Program-made: the position numbers and the translations under genes | The notes under the pieces: model-generated | What the model saw: the letters and a program-made list of their open reading frames with translations, nothing else | The model's database searches: none | Told to the model about the DNA's origin: nothing | Part shown: positions 1-9,092 of the stretch, piece after piece | Numbering within the stretch: the first letter of the stretch is position 1 | Layout: every line of letters begins with the position of its first letter | Assembly (NCBI RefSeq): GCF_900199545.1 | Contig: NZ_LT962670.1 | Coordinates: forward strand, 1 to 64,000 | Length of the DNA: 64,000 nucleotides | Source: Raoultibacter massiliensis | GTDB lineage: Bacteria; Actinomycetota; Coriobacteriia; Coriobacteriales; Eggerthellaceae | Reading direction: 5' to 3'

Positions 1-1561
1 CTTCGCCGCCGGATTGGCCGCCGGAATCACCGCCGCCCGAACCGCCTGCCTCGCCGCCGCCAGAGCCTCCGGAGCCGCTGCCTGCGCCGCCGGATCCTTC
101 GCCCGAACCTCCGCCCGAGACACCTCCGCCCGAAGACCCCGAACCGTCGTCATAGCCCGATCCGCCCGAGTTGTCGTAGCCGCCGTTGTCGTATCCGCCC
201 GACGAATAATCGTTGTAGGAATCGGATGAGTAGTTGTTCGAATAATCGTTGTAGTCATAGGCATCGTTCGAGTACGTTATCGCTCCCCCGAGCCCCGACG
301 GTATCATCGATTCCGTGAAGGTGGACGAGGCGTCGATCGCGGTAGGATCTTCCCCAGCCTCGACAAGCTCCATCATCTGCGCAAGCGAAGTGGGATCGGA
401 CACAACGAACGACACGCCGTCGATCAAGTACGGCACGATAGCCGATGGAGTCATCGACGAATACATCTTGAGGTTTCCCAGATCTTGGAACTGGGTAGCA
501 AGCGCAATGATATCCGTAACCGACATGTCGGTGGAAACGCACTGCGCCGCCTTCTCGATAACGCCCGGCAGCTCGGTCACGGGCAACGAAAGCACTTTCT
601 GGATGAGCGCTTCGATCAGCTCGCGCTGGTGCGTCGTTCTCGTAAAATCGCCGTCAACGTACGCGCGGCTTCTCGCATAGACAAGCGCCGCTTCGCCGTT
701 GAGCGTTTGCAGACCGGGCTCTATGATGACAGGGCCCGCATCGGGATCGTTGATCTGCTCTTCCACGTTTATCTCGACGCCGCCGACCGCATCGACAAGC
801 TGGATGAGCTCTTCGAAGTTGACTTCTGCGTAGTGGGAAATGTCAACGCCGAGCAGCTGGCTCGCTTCCCTGATGGTCGATTCGGCACCGCCGTAGTTGT
901 ACGCGGCGTTGAATTTGTTTCTTCCGTATCCGTCGATATCGATCATCGTATCGCGCGGAATGGAAAGCATGGTAACCGTGCAGGTAGTCGGATCGACCCG
1001 CACGACGATATTGGTGTCGGAGCGCTGGCCCATCTCATCGCTATCCGCTCGGGCATCCGATCCGATGAGCATCATGTAGAACGGCTCGTTGAAGCTCTTC
1101 TTCGGAACCAAGACGTCCTGGATGGCCATCTTCTCCTCTTCGGTTTTGTTCCCGCCCAACGTGTTGTTCAGGTTGTTGACGTACAGAGCGGCGGCCGTAC
1201 CTGCACCGAGAATCAGAACCAAAAGCGAGCACACCACGCCGATTGCGATCTTCTTTCCCTTGCCCATCTTTTTCGCAGCATGGGAATACTGGGGGTTGTT
1301 GCGGGAATACTGCCCCGAAGCGGGAGCCTGCCTCGAATAGGCGCCGTTTGCTCCCTTGCCCTGCGTTCCAGGCGTATAGGCCGCGCGATATGCCTGGTGA
1401 TTGGTCGTGTTGTTGGCATCCGGACGCGCAAACGACTGCGCGGCGGACTTCGAAGCGATGCGCCCTGACTGAGCCGCTCGGGCGGAACGCGCGGCGCGGA
1501 CCGATTGGGGCTTATGCGAAGAACGCGGTGGGCGGTTCGACTGAGGATTTCGTGATGCCAT
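1..1561 (-). CDS. LCP (LytR-CpsA-Psr) wall glycopolymer ligase, C-terminus beyond window edge
   Basis: LCP enzymes move undecaprenyl-linked glycopolymers onto peptidoglycan at the outer membrane face. The ATG at 1561 follows an AGGAGAG site. The product has a basic, Ala/Ser/Gln-rich cytoplasmic N-terminus (about 100 residues), one membrane segment, then the LCP domain with the pyrophosphate-binding signatures MLIGSDAR, SIPRDTM, NKFNAAYNYGG and an arginine-rich YARSRAYVDGDFTRT stretch. After the domain comes an unusual Tyr/Asn/Asp/Ser tail that turns into a Gly/Ser-rich low-complexity run still open at base 1, so the protein exceeds 520 residues. The tail may thread the wall or be surface exposed (inference). 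It lies downstream of a HAD phosphatase on the same strand. Family assignment is secure; the polymer it ligates is unknown. Confidence 0.9.
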   Translation of the reverse strand, partial: MASRNPQSNRPPRSSHKPQSVRAARSARAAQSGRIASKSAAQSFARPDANNTTNHQAYRAAYTPGTQGKGANGAYSRQAPASGQYSRNNPQYSHAAKKMGKGKKIAIGVVCSLLVLILGAGTAAALYVNNLNNTLGGNKTEEEKMAIQDVLVPKKSFNEPFYMMLIGSDARADSDEMGQRSDTNIVVRVDPTTCTVTMLSIPRDTMIDIDGYGRNKFNAAYNYGGAESTIREASQLLGVDISHYAEVNFEELIQLVDAVGGVEINVEEQINDPDAGPVIIEPGLQTLNGEAALVYARSRAYVDGDFTRTTHQRELIEALIQKVLSLPVTELPGVIEKAAQCVSTDMSVTDIIALATQFQDLGNLKMYSSMTPSAIVPYLIDGVSFVVSDPTSLAQMMELVEAGEDPTAIDASSTFTESMIPSGLGGAITYSNDAYDYNDYSNNYSSDSYNDYSSGGYDNGGYDNSGGSGYDDGSGSSGGGVSGGGSGEGSGGAGSGSGGSGGGEAGGSGGGDSGGQSGGE

Positions 1562-1785
1562 GTACGAACTCTCCTATGGTATGCAATTCGACACCGGGAG
1601 TGCATGCCGATTCCGAGCTTACTATTCTAACATTGAACTGCGAATCCCATAAAATAGCCATGTGATGGGAACGGAGCGTTCACAGTAGCTCGCCCTTGCT
1701 GCGTTCAGAGACAAACGTTAACCCCGGAGCGGTTGCGAAGGATGTTCGCCAAAGCCCGCCGCGCGCAAATGCGCAGTTGCCCCGC

Positions 1786-2436
1786 TTACGAGAAGCCGAG
1801 AATCCCGCTCGGATCGCGCACGATCGCATCGGCCCCTTCTTCACGAAGCTCTTCCTCGGGACGATACCCCCACGAAACGCCGAGGGCGAACACGCCCGCG
1901 TTGCGCGCGGTTTGCATATCGCTGCCCGAATCACCCACGTAGGCAGTCGTTTCCGGATTGGCTCCGATTTCGTCCATAGTGAACAGCAGCCCGGTCGGAT
2001 CGGGCTTGCGCGGTATGTCGGCGCTCTCGCCATGCACAGCGTCGAACGTATCGGAAAAGAACGCGGGGATGAGCTCCTGCACGCCGCCATCGAACTTGTT
2101 GGACAGCACCGCGAGTTTCTTGCCCTGCACCTTCAATTGGGACAGCACCTCGACCATGCCTTCGTACGGCTTGGTGAGTTCGATGCCGCATTCGGGATAC
2201 AGCTCGCGCCAACGCTCCATCGCTGCCTCGGCACGGGCCGGATCGGTTCCTTCGGGCACGGCTTGATACATGAGCGCACGTACGCCGTTGCCGACAAAAC
2301 TCAGGATCTCCTCCTCGGTTCGCTCGGGAAAACCCGCATCGCGCAAGGCTCGATTGGTGAGAGAGACCAGATCGGGAAGCGTGTCGAGCAGCGTTCCGTC
2401 GAGGTCGAAAATGAAGGTGTCAAAACGGCGTTCCAT
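1786..2436 (-). CDS. HAD-superfamily phosphatase, phosphoglycolate phosphatase-like
   Basis: A 216-residue HAD hydrolase. Visible motifs are DLDGTLLDT near residues 11-19 (nucleophile and acid/base Asp), LSNK (motif II), RKPDP (motif III Lys) and VGDSGSDMQTARNAG (motif IV). A helical cap lies between motifs I and II, as in the Gph/PGP subfamily. The ATG at 2436 is preferred over upstream in-frame codons because it has a CAGGAGC site and the HAD fold begins immediately after it; a longer reading would run into the tRNA. Likely role is dephosphorylation of 2-phosphoglycolate or another small phosphometabolite in the cytosol; the substrate cannot be read from sequence. Confidence 0.88.
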   Translation of the reverse strand: MERRFDTFIFDLDGTLLDTLPDLVSLTNRALRDAGFPERTEEEILSFVGNGVRALMYQAVPEGTDPARAEAAMERWRELYPECGIELTKPYEGMVEVLSQLKVQGKKLAVLSNKFDGGVQELIPAFFSDTFDAVHGESADIPRKPDPTGLLFTMDEIGANPETTAYVGDSGSDMQTARNAGVFALGVSWGYRPEEELREEGADAIVRDPSGILGFS

Positions 2437-2589
2437 GATATGCTCCTGTTGGTTCAGCGCAAGAAGACGGCGATGCGGCAACGCCGGTTTCCCAGCGGCC
2501 CGCACAGCGCAGGCCCTGCAGCTATCGAGTTTCGACGTCCATTCTACTACGCAATGAACCACAGCGAAAAACAGCCCGTATACAGAAAT

Positions 2590-2612
2590 GCCGGCCCCGA
2601 AAGGTGGCCGGC
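2590..2612 (-). terminator. Hairpin downstream of tRNA-Gly
   Basis: GCCGGC arms (2590-2595 and 2607-2612) enclose an 11-base loop region that can pair further, followed on the minus strand by ATTTCTG. The U-tract is weak. Placed between the tRNA and the HAD gene, it may end or process the tRNA transcript. Confidence 0.45.
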
Positions 2613-2625
2613 ATCGATGATTCGC

Positions 2626-2699
2626 TGGAGCGGGCGACGGGAATCGAACCCGCGTTGTAAGCTTGGGAAGCTCAAGTTCTACCATTGAACCACGCCCGC
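2626..2699 (-). tRNA. tRNA-Gly (anticodon CCC), CCA encoded
   Basis: The minus strand folds as a cloverleaf. The acceptor arm is GCGGGCG paired with CGCCCGC, the D-loop contains AATGGTAG, the anticodon stem TGAGC/GCTTA holds loop TTCCCAA (anticodon CCC), and the T-arm carries GGTTCGAATCC. Discriminator U is followed by a genomically encoded CCA (2626-2628). Overall sequence resembles bacterial glyU. Confidence 0.95.
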
Positions 2700-2874
2700 A
2701 TGCTAGGGAATTATAACCCTACATTCCCCTTCCGTGGAAGAGTTTAGCGAATATTTCATCACTCGGCTCGCCTCAGGTGGCTCACATTCGATAACCTCCG
2801 CTCATGAAGGCTGAGTCTGCACTGAGCCTCTAGCTGAGCGATTGTTAAGACGGATTCGGAACAAACCGACATCA

Positions 2875-3825
2875 TTAGCCTTTGTATCCCTCATTGGCTT
2901 TTCGTACAAATTCGCAGAAATCCTTCGCCGGTTCGTTTTCCTTCAAAGCCAGAAGATAAGATGTAGCCTGCAGTCGTGGATCGTCAGGAATGCGATATAC
3001 GATGTCATCTCGAGAACTGAAGATAGAGTCCGAAACCATACCTTCGGTCGTGAACATTATGGAATAAGCATCGAAGTCGGTCATGAAATAAGAAGATGGG
3101 GAGTCTTCGTCAAAATGGACTGGCATGAAATAGGGAATCATCCCTGCCATGGAAAACGCATCCTTCGTCGCCTGGCGAATATAGTCGTAAACATTCGTAA
3201 CGCTCGTCATGATGTTTGCGTGTTCAAGGTTTTCCAAAACAATTTTATCTTTTGAACCAAGGCGGTTGTCTCTTCGAAACCATATAACCAAAGGGCTGGT
3301 TTCTAGGGGGACGGCAATCAGCCTATCATGGTATTTCTCGGGGAAATGATCTTCCAATCTACCGCAAACAAGGTCGACTACCGCATCGAATTCACCAGAA
3401 TCAAGAGCTTCAAGAGGAGAGCGGCCGACAAGCTTGGCAAACGACACTTCTATATTTGGATGGGATTCCCTGTACTCTCTATTTGAGAGGAAGAGGCGGG
3501 TGTTCGCTGTGTTTCCATTGAGAAACATTGCCACGGAAAGCTTTCCGGGTCCGTTTTGCGCAACATCTTGAAGAGCTTTGCATTTCAATAGACAATCATC
3601 CCATGCTGCCAATATCGAAGCCGTTTGCCTGGCAAACAGCTTCCCTGCGGGAGCGAGGGAAATTTTTTTGGCATCGTGCTTGAGAAGCTCAAGTTTGGTT
3701 TCCGCCTCTAATTCGGCCATGTGCTTGCTAAGGCACGACTGCGTAACATGAAGCTCCCGGGCAGCTTTGCTAATGTTCTGAGTCATCGCAATCACCTGAA
3801 ACTCGCGAAGCGTTTCGATGTTCAT
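2875..3825 (-). CDS. LysR-family transcriptional regulator
   Basis: A 316-residue LysR-type regulator. Residues 1-60 form the winged helix-turn-helix (TLREFQVIAMTQNISKAA, then TQSCLSKHMAELE), followed by the linker helix and a two-lobe periplasmic-binding-like effector domain. The ATG at 3825 sits 6 bases after an AGGGGGG site; the upstream in-frame ATGs at 3831 and 3864 are less well placed. It is the last gene of the same-strand block that contains two MFS carriers and two Mo enzymes, so it is the most likely local regulator of that operon. Its ligand is probably the transported aromatic substrate (inference). No other LysR gene is seen in the window. Confidence 0.88.
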   Translation of the reverse strand: MNIETLREFQVIAMTQNISKAARELHVTQSCLSKHMAELEAETKLELLKHDAKKISLAPAGKLFARQTASILAAWDDCLLKCKALQDVAQNGPGKLSVAMFLNGNTANTRLFLSNREYRESHPNIEVSFAKLVGRSPLEALDSGEFDAVVDLVCGRLEDHFPEKYHDRLIAVPLETSPLVIWFRRDNRLGSKDKIVLENLEHANIMTSVTNVYDYIRQATKDAFSMAGMIPYFMPVHFDEDSPSSYFMTDFDAYSIMFTTEGMVSDSIFSSRDDIVYRIPDDPRLQATSYLLALKENEPAKDFCEFVRKANEGYKG

Positions 3826-3887
3826 GCGCATCCCCCCTACGGTTTTAGCCAGTAGTTTACGCACCTAACACGCATCTAACAAAATGC

Positions 3888-3899
3888 TTGGATATCCAA
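3888..3899. promoter_or_regulatory. 12-bp palindrome upstream of the LysR gene
   Basis: TTGGATATCCAA is a perfect palindrome centred 68 bases upstream of the LysR start and flanked by AAATGC and GCATTT. LysR proteins often bind such dyads to control their own gene. It could also be chance. Confidence 0.3.
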
Positions 3900-4069
3900 C
3901 GCGGCATTTCATGCGCTTCGAAAGGACGGTGTAATTCTACCATGACAAACTAGGGCTTATCAAACTCGCCTCGAGAAGCGAAGAGGCAAATCGAGCATCT
4001 GGATCCGCATCCGTCAAAGCACGAGATCGCTGCAATGCAAACACACAAGGATGCCTCTATGGCGCATGC

Positions 4070-4100
4070 GGAGGTTTCACCCCTTCGGGCCAAAACCTCC
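4070..4100. other. Hairpin after the first MFS gene
   Basis: GGAGGTTT (4070-4077) and AAACCTCC (4093-4100) form an 8-bp stem with a further GGCC/GGGG-type inner pairing. It lies just past the stop of the MFS gene on the minus strand. There is no T-run on either side, so it is a processing or attenuation hairpin at best. Confidence 0.35.
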
Positions 4101-4123
4101 GCGAATCCCTTAGCACCCCAAAC

Positions 4124-5413
4124 CTACTGTTGCTTGGCTACCTTTCCATCCCATTTCAGCTTTCCGATAAAACCCGTAGCCGCGAACAAGAGGATTCCGA
4201 TAAGCACGATGATGACCAGCGCCGCCACCAACGCAGCATGATATGATCCGAGGAACTGATAAACGATCGCTATGATAGTTCCCGAAATACCCCCCATCAA
4301 CCCATTCACCGTCATTAGGTTCGAGAATATCTTCGAATAGTCCTTGTTGCCGTAAAGGCCACGCACCACCAAAGGATAGCCAACAGAAATGAGCGCATTA
4401 TGCGTACCGAACAGAAACGCGCCCACCAAAAGCGTCGCCTGCGAAGGGGCAAACACCCATAGAGCGAAGCCAACGAAGAAGGCGCCGACAAAGGTGATCA
4501 GCGTTGCCCGCAGCCCTGCTTTACCCTGCATAAAGCCGAATACAATTTTTCCGCAAATATTTCCTACGGCGGCAACGGAAATCATAGAAGCACCGAGTAA
4601 AGCAGCTTCCTGCGCTTCCATTATGCCAGCCGTCAGCTCGGTCGCAATGGCAACTTGATTGCTGTTGAATCCCATTCCGATAGAGGTGAAGAGAATTGCA
4701 ACGACCATGATCCAGAAAGGAGCAGTTTTCAAAGCTGCGGAACGACGCATGCCAACCTTCATAGCATTCGCTTCGTCTGCGCTTTCCCCCTCAATGTAGC
4801 CGTAAGGCCGCAATCCCTTATCCTCGGGCTTGAATTTGAATACGAACAAGGTCCACGGAACCAAAAACACCAGAATGAGCAAAGCGTTGATGCGATACGA
4901 CATAGCCCATCCGAAGTTCTGCAGAATGACGGTGAACAGCGGAGCCCACACAAAAGTTCCAACACCGGTAAACGCCGCCGCGATACCGAGCATTTTTCCA
5001 CGATGGCTCTTGCCGAACCAGTTGCCTATGAGAGTAGGAACCGTCAACGTGGCGATGCAGGGCATTGCCAAACCCAAAACGCCGCCCCACACATAGAACC
5101 AGACCAAGCTGTTTCCAAAGGAAAACATGAACACGGCAAGGGCAAGAAGTACCGCCGACAGGGTAGTTACGACGTTTATGCTCTTTGCTTGGATCGCCTG
5201 CCCCCAGAAGGAAGTCGCAATGCACGACACGACGGAGCATACCGTCATCCACATCATCCAGTCCCCAGGGCCAACGCCAATCGATTGCGACACTGGAAGC
5301 AAGTAAACGCCAACTATACTTATCGAAGCAGCCATAGACGCTGCATTCACGAAACAACAACCAATGAAAATAAGCCATGCATAATGCATCCCTTTCGGTT
5401 TGCTTTCAGTCAT
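4124..5413 (-). CDS. MFS transporter, OFA-type (oxalate/formate antiporter-like)
   Basis: A 429-residue carrier with about 12 hydrophobic segments and a short charged central loop near residues 200-225 (KPEDKGLRPYGYIEGES). N-terminal MHYAWLIFIGCCFVNAASMAA and the GxxxG-rich pattern match the OFA group that exchanges organic acids. The ATG overlaps the stop of the zinc-ribbon gene upstream (ATGA at 5410-5413) and has a GGAAGGG site, so translation is probably coupled. Its place in the Mo-enzyme operon suggests import of the enzymes' substrate or export of the product. The transported molecule is not known. Confidence 0.87.
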   Translation of the reverse strand: MTESKPKGMHYAWLIFIGCCFVNAASMAASISIVGVYLLPVSQSIGVGPGDWMMWMTVCSVVSCIATSFWGQAIQAKSINVVTTLSAVLLALAVFMFSFGNSLVWFYVWGGVLGLAMPCIATLTVPTLIGNWFGKSHRGKMLGIAAAFTGVGTFVWAPLFTVILQNFGWAMSYRINALLILVFLVPWTLFVFKFKPEDKGLRPYGYIEGESADEANAMKVGMRRSAALKTAPFWIMVVAILFTSIGMGFNSNQVAIATELTAGIMEAQEAALLGASMISVAAVGNICGKIVFGFMQGKAGLRATLITFVGAFFVGFALWVFAPSQATLLVGAFLFGTHNALISVGYPLVVRGLYGNKDYSKIFSNLMTVNGLMGGISGTIIAIVYQFLGSYHAALVAALVIIVLIGILLFAATGFIGKLKWDGKVAKQQ

Positions 5414-5661
5414 ATCCCTTCCAACCTTTCTTCATCTGCCTCGCTGCGTTTATCCGCATCGCGATGCCTGTCGATTGCATCGGCCAATCTCCGAGACTTT
5501 CCCGGAGGAGCAGGAGCAGGCGAGCCGCATCTGCCACACATCTCGTCGTCTGGCTGCAACGACGCTCCGCAACCCAAGCAATAAACGCAGGCATCCGGCA
5601 ATCCGCTCGCTCCCAGTTTTGCACGGGCGCAAAAGCCGCAGCCTGTGCAATAAAAACACAT
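5410..5661 (-). CDS. Small cysteine-rich zinc-ribbon protein
   Basis: An 83-residue protein with nine cysteines in its first 46 residues (C2, C5, C8, C11, C25, C28, C31, C42, C45), arranged as CxxC knuckles ending in CxxCG pairs, then a Pro-rich hinge and a highly charged tail. It starts 8 bases after the isomerase stop and its own stop overlaps the MFS start, which argues that it is a genuine operon gene. It could bind zinc or an Fe-S cluster. Function unknown; an assembly or regulatory accessory of the Mo enzymes is possible. A second MCF-starting zinc ribbon opens the operon at 13436. Confidence 0.72.
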   Translation of the reverse strand: MCFYCTGCGFCARAKLGASGLPDACVYCLGCGASLQPDDEMCGRCGSPAPAPPGKSRRLADAIDRHRDADKRSEADEERLEGI

Positions 5662-5669
5662 CCCGTTCC

Positions 5670-6104
5670 CTATTCGATGGCATCGAGCTTAAGCCAGTAT
5701 GTAAGCTGCTTTCCCGCAAGAGGGTGGTTGAAGTCGACAAGTACCGATGAGCTGTCGGCATCAATGCATTCCACGGGAATGGGCAATCCGCTTACCGGAT
5801 TCGTCCAACAAAAGAAATCACCTTTCTCAAGCCTGTCGCCATTTTCGATAAACGTACGGGGGTAGCGCTTCACACCTGCGGGATCGTGAAAGCCAAACCC
5901 CTTCTCGCAAGGTATGACGACCGTGCGTTCATCCCCGATCTCCATATGCAAGAACGCCTCGTCCATCCCTTTAGGTATCTCTCCTGCGCCCAAAACGATG
6001 CGCTGCGGAGCTCCGGTGCTGTAATCGTCGACAGCCTCTTCACCTGTAGCACCTCCTCGGTAGTGAACCAAGGCAACATGCCCCACACGCTGTTCCACAC
6101 CCAT
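5670..6104 (-). CDS. SlyD-like FKBP-type peptidyl-prolyl isomerase
   Basis: A 144-residue protein. The FKBP fold begins at VALVHYRG, continues through PQRIVLGAGEIPKGMDEAFLHM, and ends with DFNHPLAGKQLTYWLKL; the DFNHPLAG block is the hallmark of SlyD-type isomerases with an insert-in-flap chaperone domain. SlyD proteins assist metalloprotein maturation, for example of nickel hydrogenases. The His-rich tail of E. coli SlyD is absent. Encoded between the Fe-S subunit and a zinc ribbon, it probably helps fold or load the Mo/Fe-S enzymes of this operon (inference). The neighbouring genes are separated by only 8 and 33 bases. Confidence 0.85.
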   Translation of the reverse strand: MGVEQRVGHVALVHYRGGATGEEAVDDYSTGAPQRIVLGAGEIPKGMDEAFLHMEIGDERTVVIPCEKGFGFHDPAGVKRYPRTFIENGDRLEKGDFFCWTNPVSGLPIPVECIDADSSSVLVDFNHPLAGKQLTYWLKLDAIE

Positions 6105-6137
6105 GCTTGCACCCTCCTCTGCCGTTGAGTCTCGCAG

Positions 6138-6641
6138 TTATTCAGCGTCGCTATCGAGCTCGTCAACACGACGAACATCGGAGTCATCCCGATGGGTCGC
6201 AAACTCAACCTGTCCGTACGATTCGACCTCGATGGCCGCAACCTTGCGGCGGCTGTCGTCGTTTTTGCGGATCGACCTGAATTCACCACGCGCTTCATAT
6301 GGCTTGTATTGAGGAACGAACAGCACCTGCTTCGGCTTGCCGCTTAGCTCCTTAACCAATTTTTCAACCGGTCCGAATTTCATAACATCGGCAAGACAGT
6401 GGTGAACGCATGAAGGCTCCCTACCTTTTGCAGCGCGCTCGGCGCAAAGATCGCACAGATCCGTCGGAACGGGAATCTTATTCCAATTCATACGGCCCGG
6501 CTCTATTTCCCAAGGCCCCTCGTCAAGCACCTTGATCCCCCATTTTCCAACAGGGTAGCCGTGCTCTTCTTTGCAAGCGACTTCACAAGACTGGCAACCA
6601 GTGCAGTATTCGTAATCGATGAGCAATCCATATTGTTCCAT
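6138..6641 (-). CDS. Ferredoxin-like 4Fe-4S subunit B1 of Mo enzyme
   Basis: A 167-residue electron-transfer subunit. C13, C16, C19 and C23 form one CxxCxxCxxxC cluster site and C63, C66, C78 and C82 form a second, giving up to two [4Fe-4S] clusters, fewer than the four of DmsB/NrfC. No signal peptide is seen, so the complex stays in the cytoplasm. After the cluster domain there is a charged C-terminal extension (residues 100-167) that the paralog B2 lacks. It begins 2 bases from the end of A1 and must be its partner. The arrangement fits the soluble Mo enzymes related to transhydroxylase and catechol dehydroxylases. Confidence 0.88.
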   Translation of the reverse strand: MEQYGLLIDYEYCTGCQSCEVACKEEHGYPVGKWGIKVLDEGPWEIEPGRMNWNKIPVPTDLCDLCAERAAKGREPSCVHHCLADVMKFGPVEKLVKELSGKPKQVLFVPQYKPYEARGEFRSIRKNDDSRRKVAAIEVESYGQVEFATHRDDSDVRRVDELDSDAE

Positions 6642-6643
6642 GG

Positions 6644-9040
6644 CTATACCAACTTCCCAAACTTATCCCAAACAACGCCCATGTCGGTATCGTAGTTTTC
6701 CGCTACAGGCTCAACGTTGCATAGCAGACATTTGAACGGAGCCCCAAAACCAAGCTTGCCAAAATGAAAATTCGGAACGAGATTGTTGATGTTTGAACGG
6801 AAATTGCCATACAGATTGGGCATGCTGCCGTTCTCCTCGGGGAACCACCAACCATGCTGCGCGTGCACCACGTCCTCTTTGACGATCGGAGTGACTTTCG
6901 CCTTCAGCAAACAGCTCCCGAACTGATTGCTTACCTTCACCCACTGCCCGTCCGCAATTCCTTTTTCACTTGCAGATTTGGGATTGATTTCCAGAATAGG
7001 ATCGGGGTTTAGCTCCCGGCAGTAGGGAATCTGACGATTTTCTGAATGGAAGAAGGCATACGTGCGAGCACCCGTTGTGAGAACGAAGGGGTACTCTTCA
7101 AGCAGTTCGGGTGTTTGCACGGGACTGTACTGAGGCTCAATGTAATACGGAAGAGGATCGTCCCCGAAGCGCTGGAACGCATATGACCACAGCTCGACCC
7201 TACCTGTCGACGTATTGAACCCCGGCTTGCCATCGCGGCGTAAAAGACCCGTTTCGTATTTTCGATAGCCACTGACACGCTGCAGAACGACCTCTTTGCG
7301 GATATCTTCGTAGCAGTATTTCTTCCCCAAACGCAAATGTTCGATGAAGTCGCGCACGTCCTCGTACTGATCCCACAGGTGGGGATTGAGAACCTTACCG
7401 AGGTTGTAGCATAACTCCATATCAGACATTCCCTCACCCTGGGAGATAGCCTTGTTCATGAACCCCATGGTCACAGGAGAGGATCCGTAATGCGTCTGAA
7501 CGACGCCCTCCCGCTCGGCAATGGTCGCCAAAGGCAGGAACACATCGCAGGTTGCCTGCGCAGAGGGCGTCATGAAGACATCGAAGGCGATTACGAACTC
7601 CATCGAATTGTTGATGGCGCTCATCCAGCGTTCAGGTTCCGCAGAAGTGCAGGAGAGCAGATTATTGCCCGCGAAGAAACCCATTTTTATAGGATACGGA
7701 TCCCCGGTCTCCATGGCACGCAGCGTTAAGTCGGCATGCGAGTTAAGAATCAGCCCGCAGTAGGCAGGATATTCCTTGGCGCCGATCATCTTAGAGATAA
7801 GTTCCTTCCCCAAGCCCTCTTCAAAACCGAACCCAGCCTCATTCAGACCCATGGTCTTATCGCCGATGCGCATGCCACCCGGAACATCGATATTCCCGCA
7901 GATGGCCATAAGGGCAATGAGGCAATGTCCCACCTGCATGCCGTTCGCCTTCTGATCGAGAGCCAAGCCCCATGCTATGGAAGCAGGTGTCGCCTCGGCA
8001 TACATGCGAGCCGATTTGACGATGGCTTCTTCATCGATGCCGCAAATTTCAGCTGCTTTGGATGGAGGCATTTCCTTTACGCGTTCAGCGAGCTGCTCGA
8101 AGCCGTAGCACCAATACTCGACGAAGTCTTCGTCGTAAAGACCCTCGGAAATGATGACATTCAACCATGCCATTGCAAGAGCCGCATCGGTTCCGGGCCT
8201 AAGCTGAAGAAGATAGTCAGCTCTCGTCGAGAGCCAATTGCTTCTCGGATCGACAACTATCAAGCGTGCACCACGACGCATCAAATCTATCACAGCATGG
8301 CCGAAAAACCCGTCCGGGTTGGAAGCAAGCGGCTCTTTTCCCCAGATCACAATACATTCGGGCACATCGTATTCGGGATCGTCGTAACGTCCCGCAAGAC
8401 CGCCCGCATAGTCGATTTCGGGGTAGGCCGCCCCAAGAAGGTAGGATGATGCGGCCATGCGCGGGCAATAGCAAGCGTAGCCCGACTGCGAATAGCAGTA
8501 GTTGGGGGTGCACAGCATACGGCTGCCGAACGGAGCCATCGTACCGCCTTCACGGCCAGTACCCGCAAAGCACACAATCGACTCCCTGCCATATTGCGCC
8601 GTAATGCGATCGTAGTTCTCCTTGATAAGAGAAAACGCTTCATCCCATGTAACCTCAACCCATGCATCGGCGTTGCCCCGTTCCTTCGGATCGCGTTTCA
8701 TGGGATGCAGGATGCGACTGGGATTGTATATGTAATCCTTCAGCGTCAAGCAGCGAACGCACAAGCGCCCTTGAGTCACCGGATTGTTCTCGTCCCCTTC
8801 AACCTTAACCAGCTTCCCACTCTCATCGGTGTAAAGCTTGAGAGAACATCCCACGGGATGGCACCCCGGCGGCGACCATGGGCTTGTTCGGGTTACCGTC
8901 AGACCATCCTCCTGCCACTGCCATGGTTTGTTCAGGTCGTTGACATCGCTGATGGTGAAATCCCCTCGAGCGTTCAGGCGTTCGGGATGCCATGCTCTCA
9001 TGGTTGGATTGTCGCGCCAATCCTGATAGTCCTTTTCCAT
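6644..9040 (-). CDS. Molybdopterin oxidoreductase A1 (DMSO reductase superfamily, dehydroxylase/hydroxytransferase-like)
   Basis: A 798-residue catalytic subunit expected to carry the bis-pyranopterin Mo or W cofactor. Start at 9040 follows GAGGAGGAGAG; there is no Tat signal. The N-terminal region has WSPPGCHPVGC (C60, H61, C65) and GRLCVRC (C94, C97), then cofactor motifs SGYACYCPR, IVIWGKEPLASNPDG, IVVDPRSNWLSTRAD and RPGTDAALAMAWL. The C-terminal molybdopterin-binding domain includes ARTYAFFHSENRQIP and HAQHGWWFPEE. These features match the cytoplasmic transhydroxylase/catechol-dehydroxylase group rather than respiratory DMSO or nitrate reductases. Compared with paralog A2, the first Fe-S-region cysteine is replaced by Ser53 while a new Cys60 replaces an Asp. 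Substrate is unknown; a phenolic compound is my best inference. Confidence 0.85.
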   Translation of the reverse strand: MEKDYQDWRDNPTMRAWHPERLNARGDFTISDVNDLNKPWQWQEDGLTVTRTSPWSPPGCHPVGCSLKLYTDESGKLVKVEGDENNPVTQGRLCVRCLTLKDYIYNPSRILHPMKRDPKERGNADAWVEVTWDEAFSLIKENYDRITAQYGRESIVCFAGTGREGGTMAPFGSRMLCTPNYCYSQSGYACYCPRMAASSYLLGAAYPEIDYAGGLAGRYDDPEYDVPECIVIWGKEPLASNPDGFFGHAVIDLMRRGARLIVVDPRSNWLSTRADYLLQLRPGTDAALAMAWLNVIISEGLYDEDFVEYWCYGFEQLAERVKEMPPSKAAEICGIDEEAIVKSARMYAEATPASIAWGLALDQKANGMQVGHCLIALMAICGNIDVPGGMRIGDKTMGLNEAGFGFEEGLGKELISKMIGAKEYPAYCGLILNSHADLTLRAMETGDPYPIKMGFFAGNNLLSCTSAEPERWMSAINNSMEFVIAFDVFMTPSAQATCDVFLPLATIAEREGVVQTHYGSSPVTMGFMNKAISQGEGMSDMELCYNLGKVLNPHLWDQYEDVRDFIEHLRLGKKYCYEDIRKEVVLQRVSGYRKYETGLLRRDGKPGFNTSTGRVELWSYAFQRFGDDPLPYYIEPQYSPVQTPELLEEYPFVLTTGARTYAFFHSENRQIPYCRELNPDPILEINPKSASEKGIADGQWVKVSNQFGSCLLKAKVTPIVKEDVVHAQHGWWFPEENGSMPNLYGNFRSNINNLVPNFHFGKLGFGAPFKCLLCNVEPVAENYDTDMGVVWDKFGKLV

Positions 9041-9092
9041 TCTCTCCTCCTCGTCGTTTACCCAACAAATGCTACGACTATCCGCCACCCGA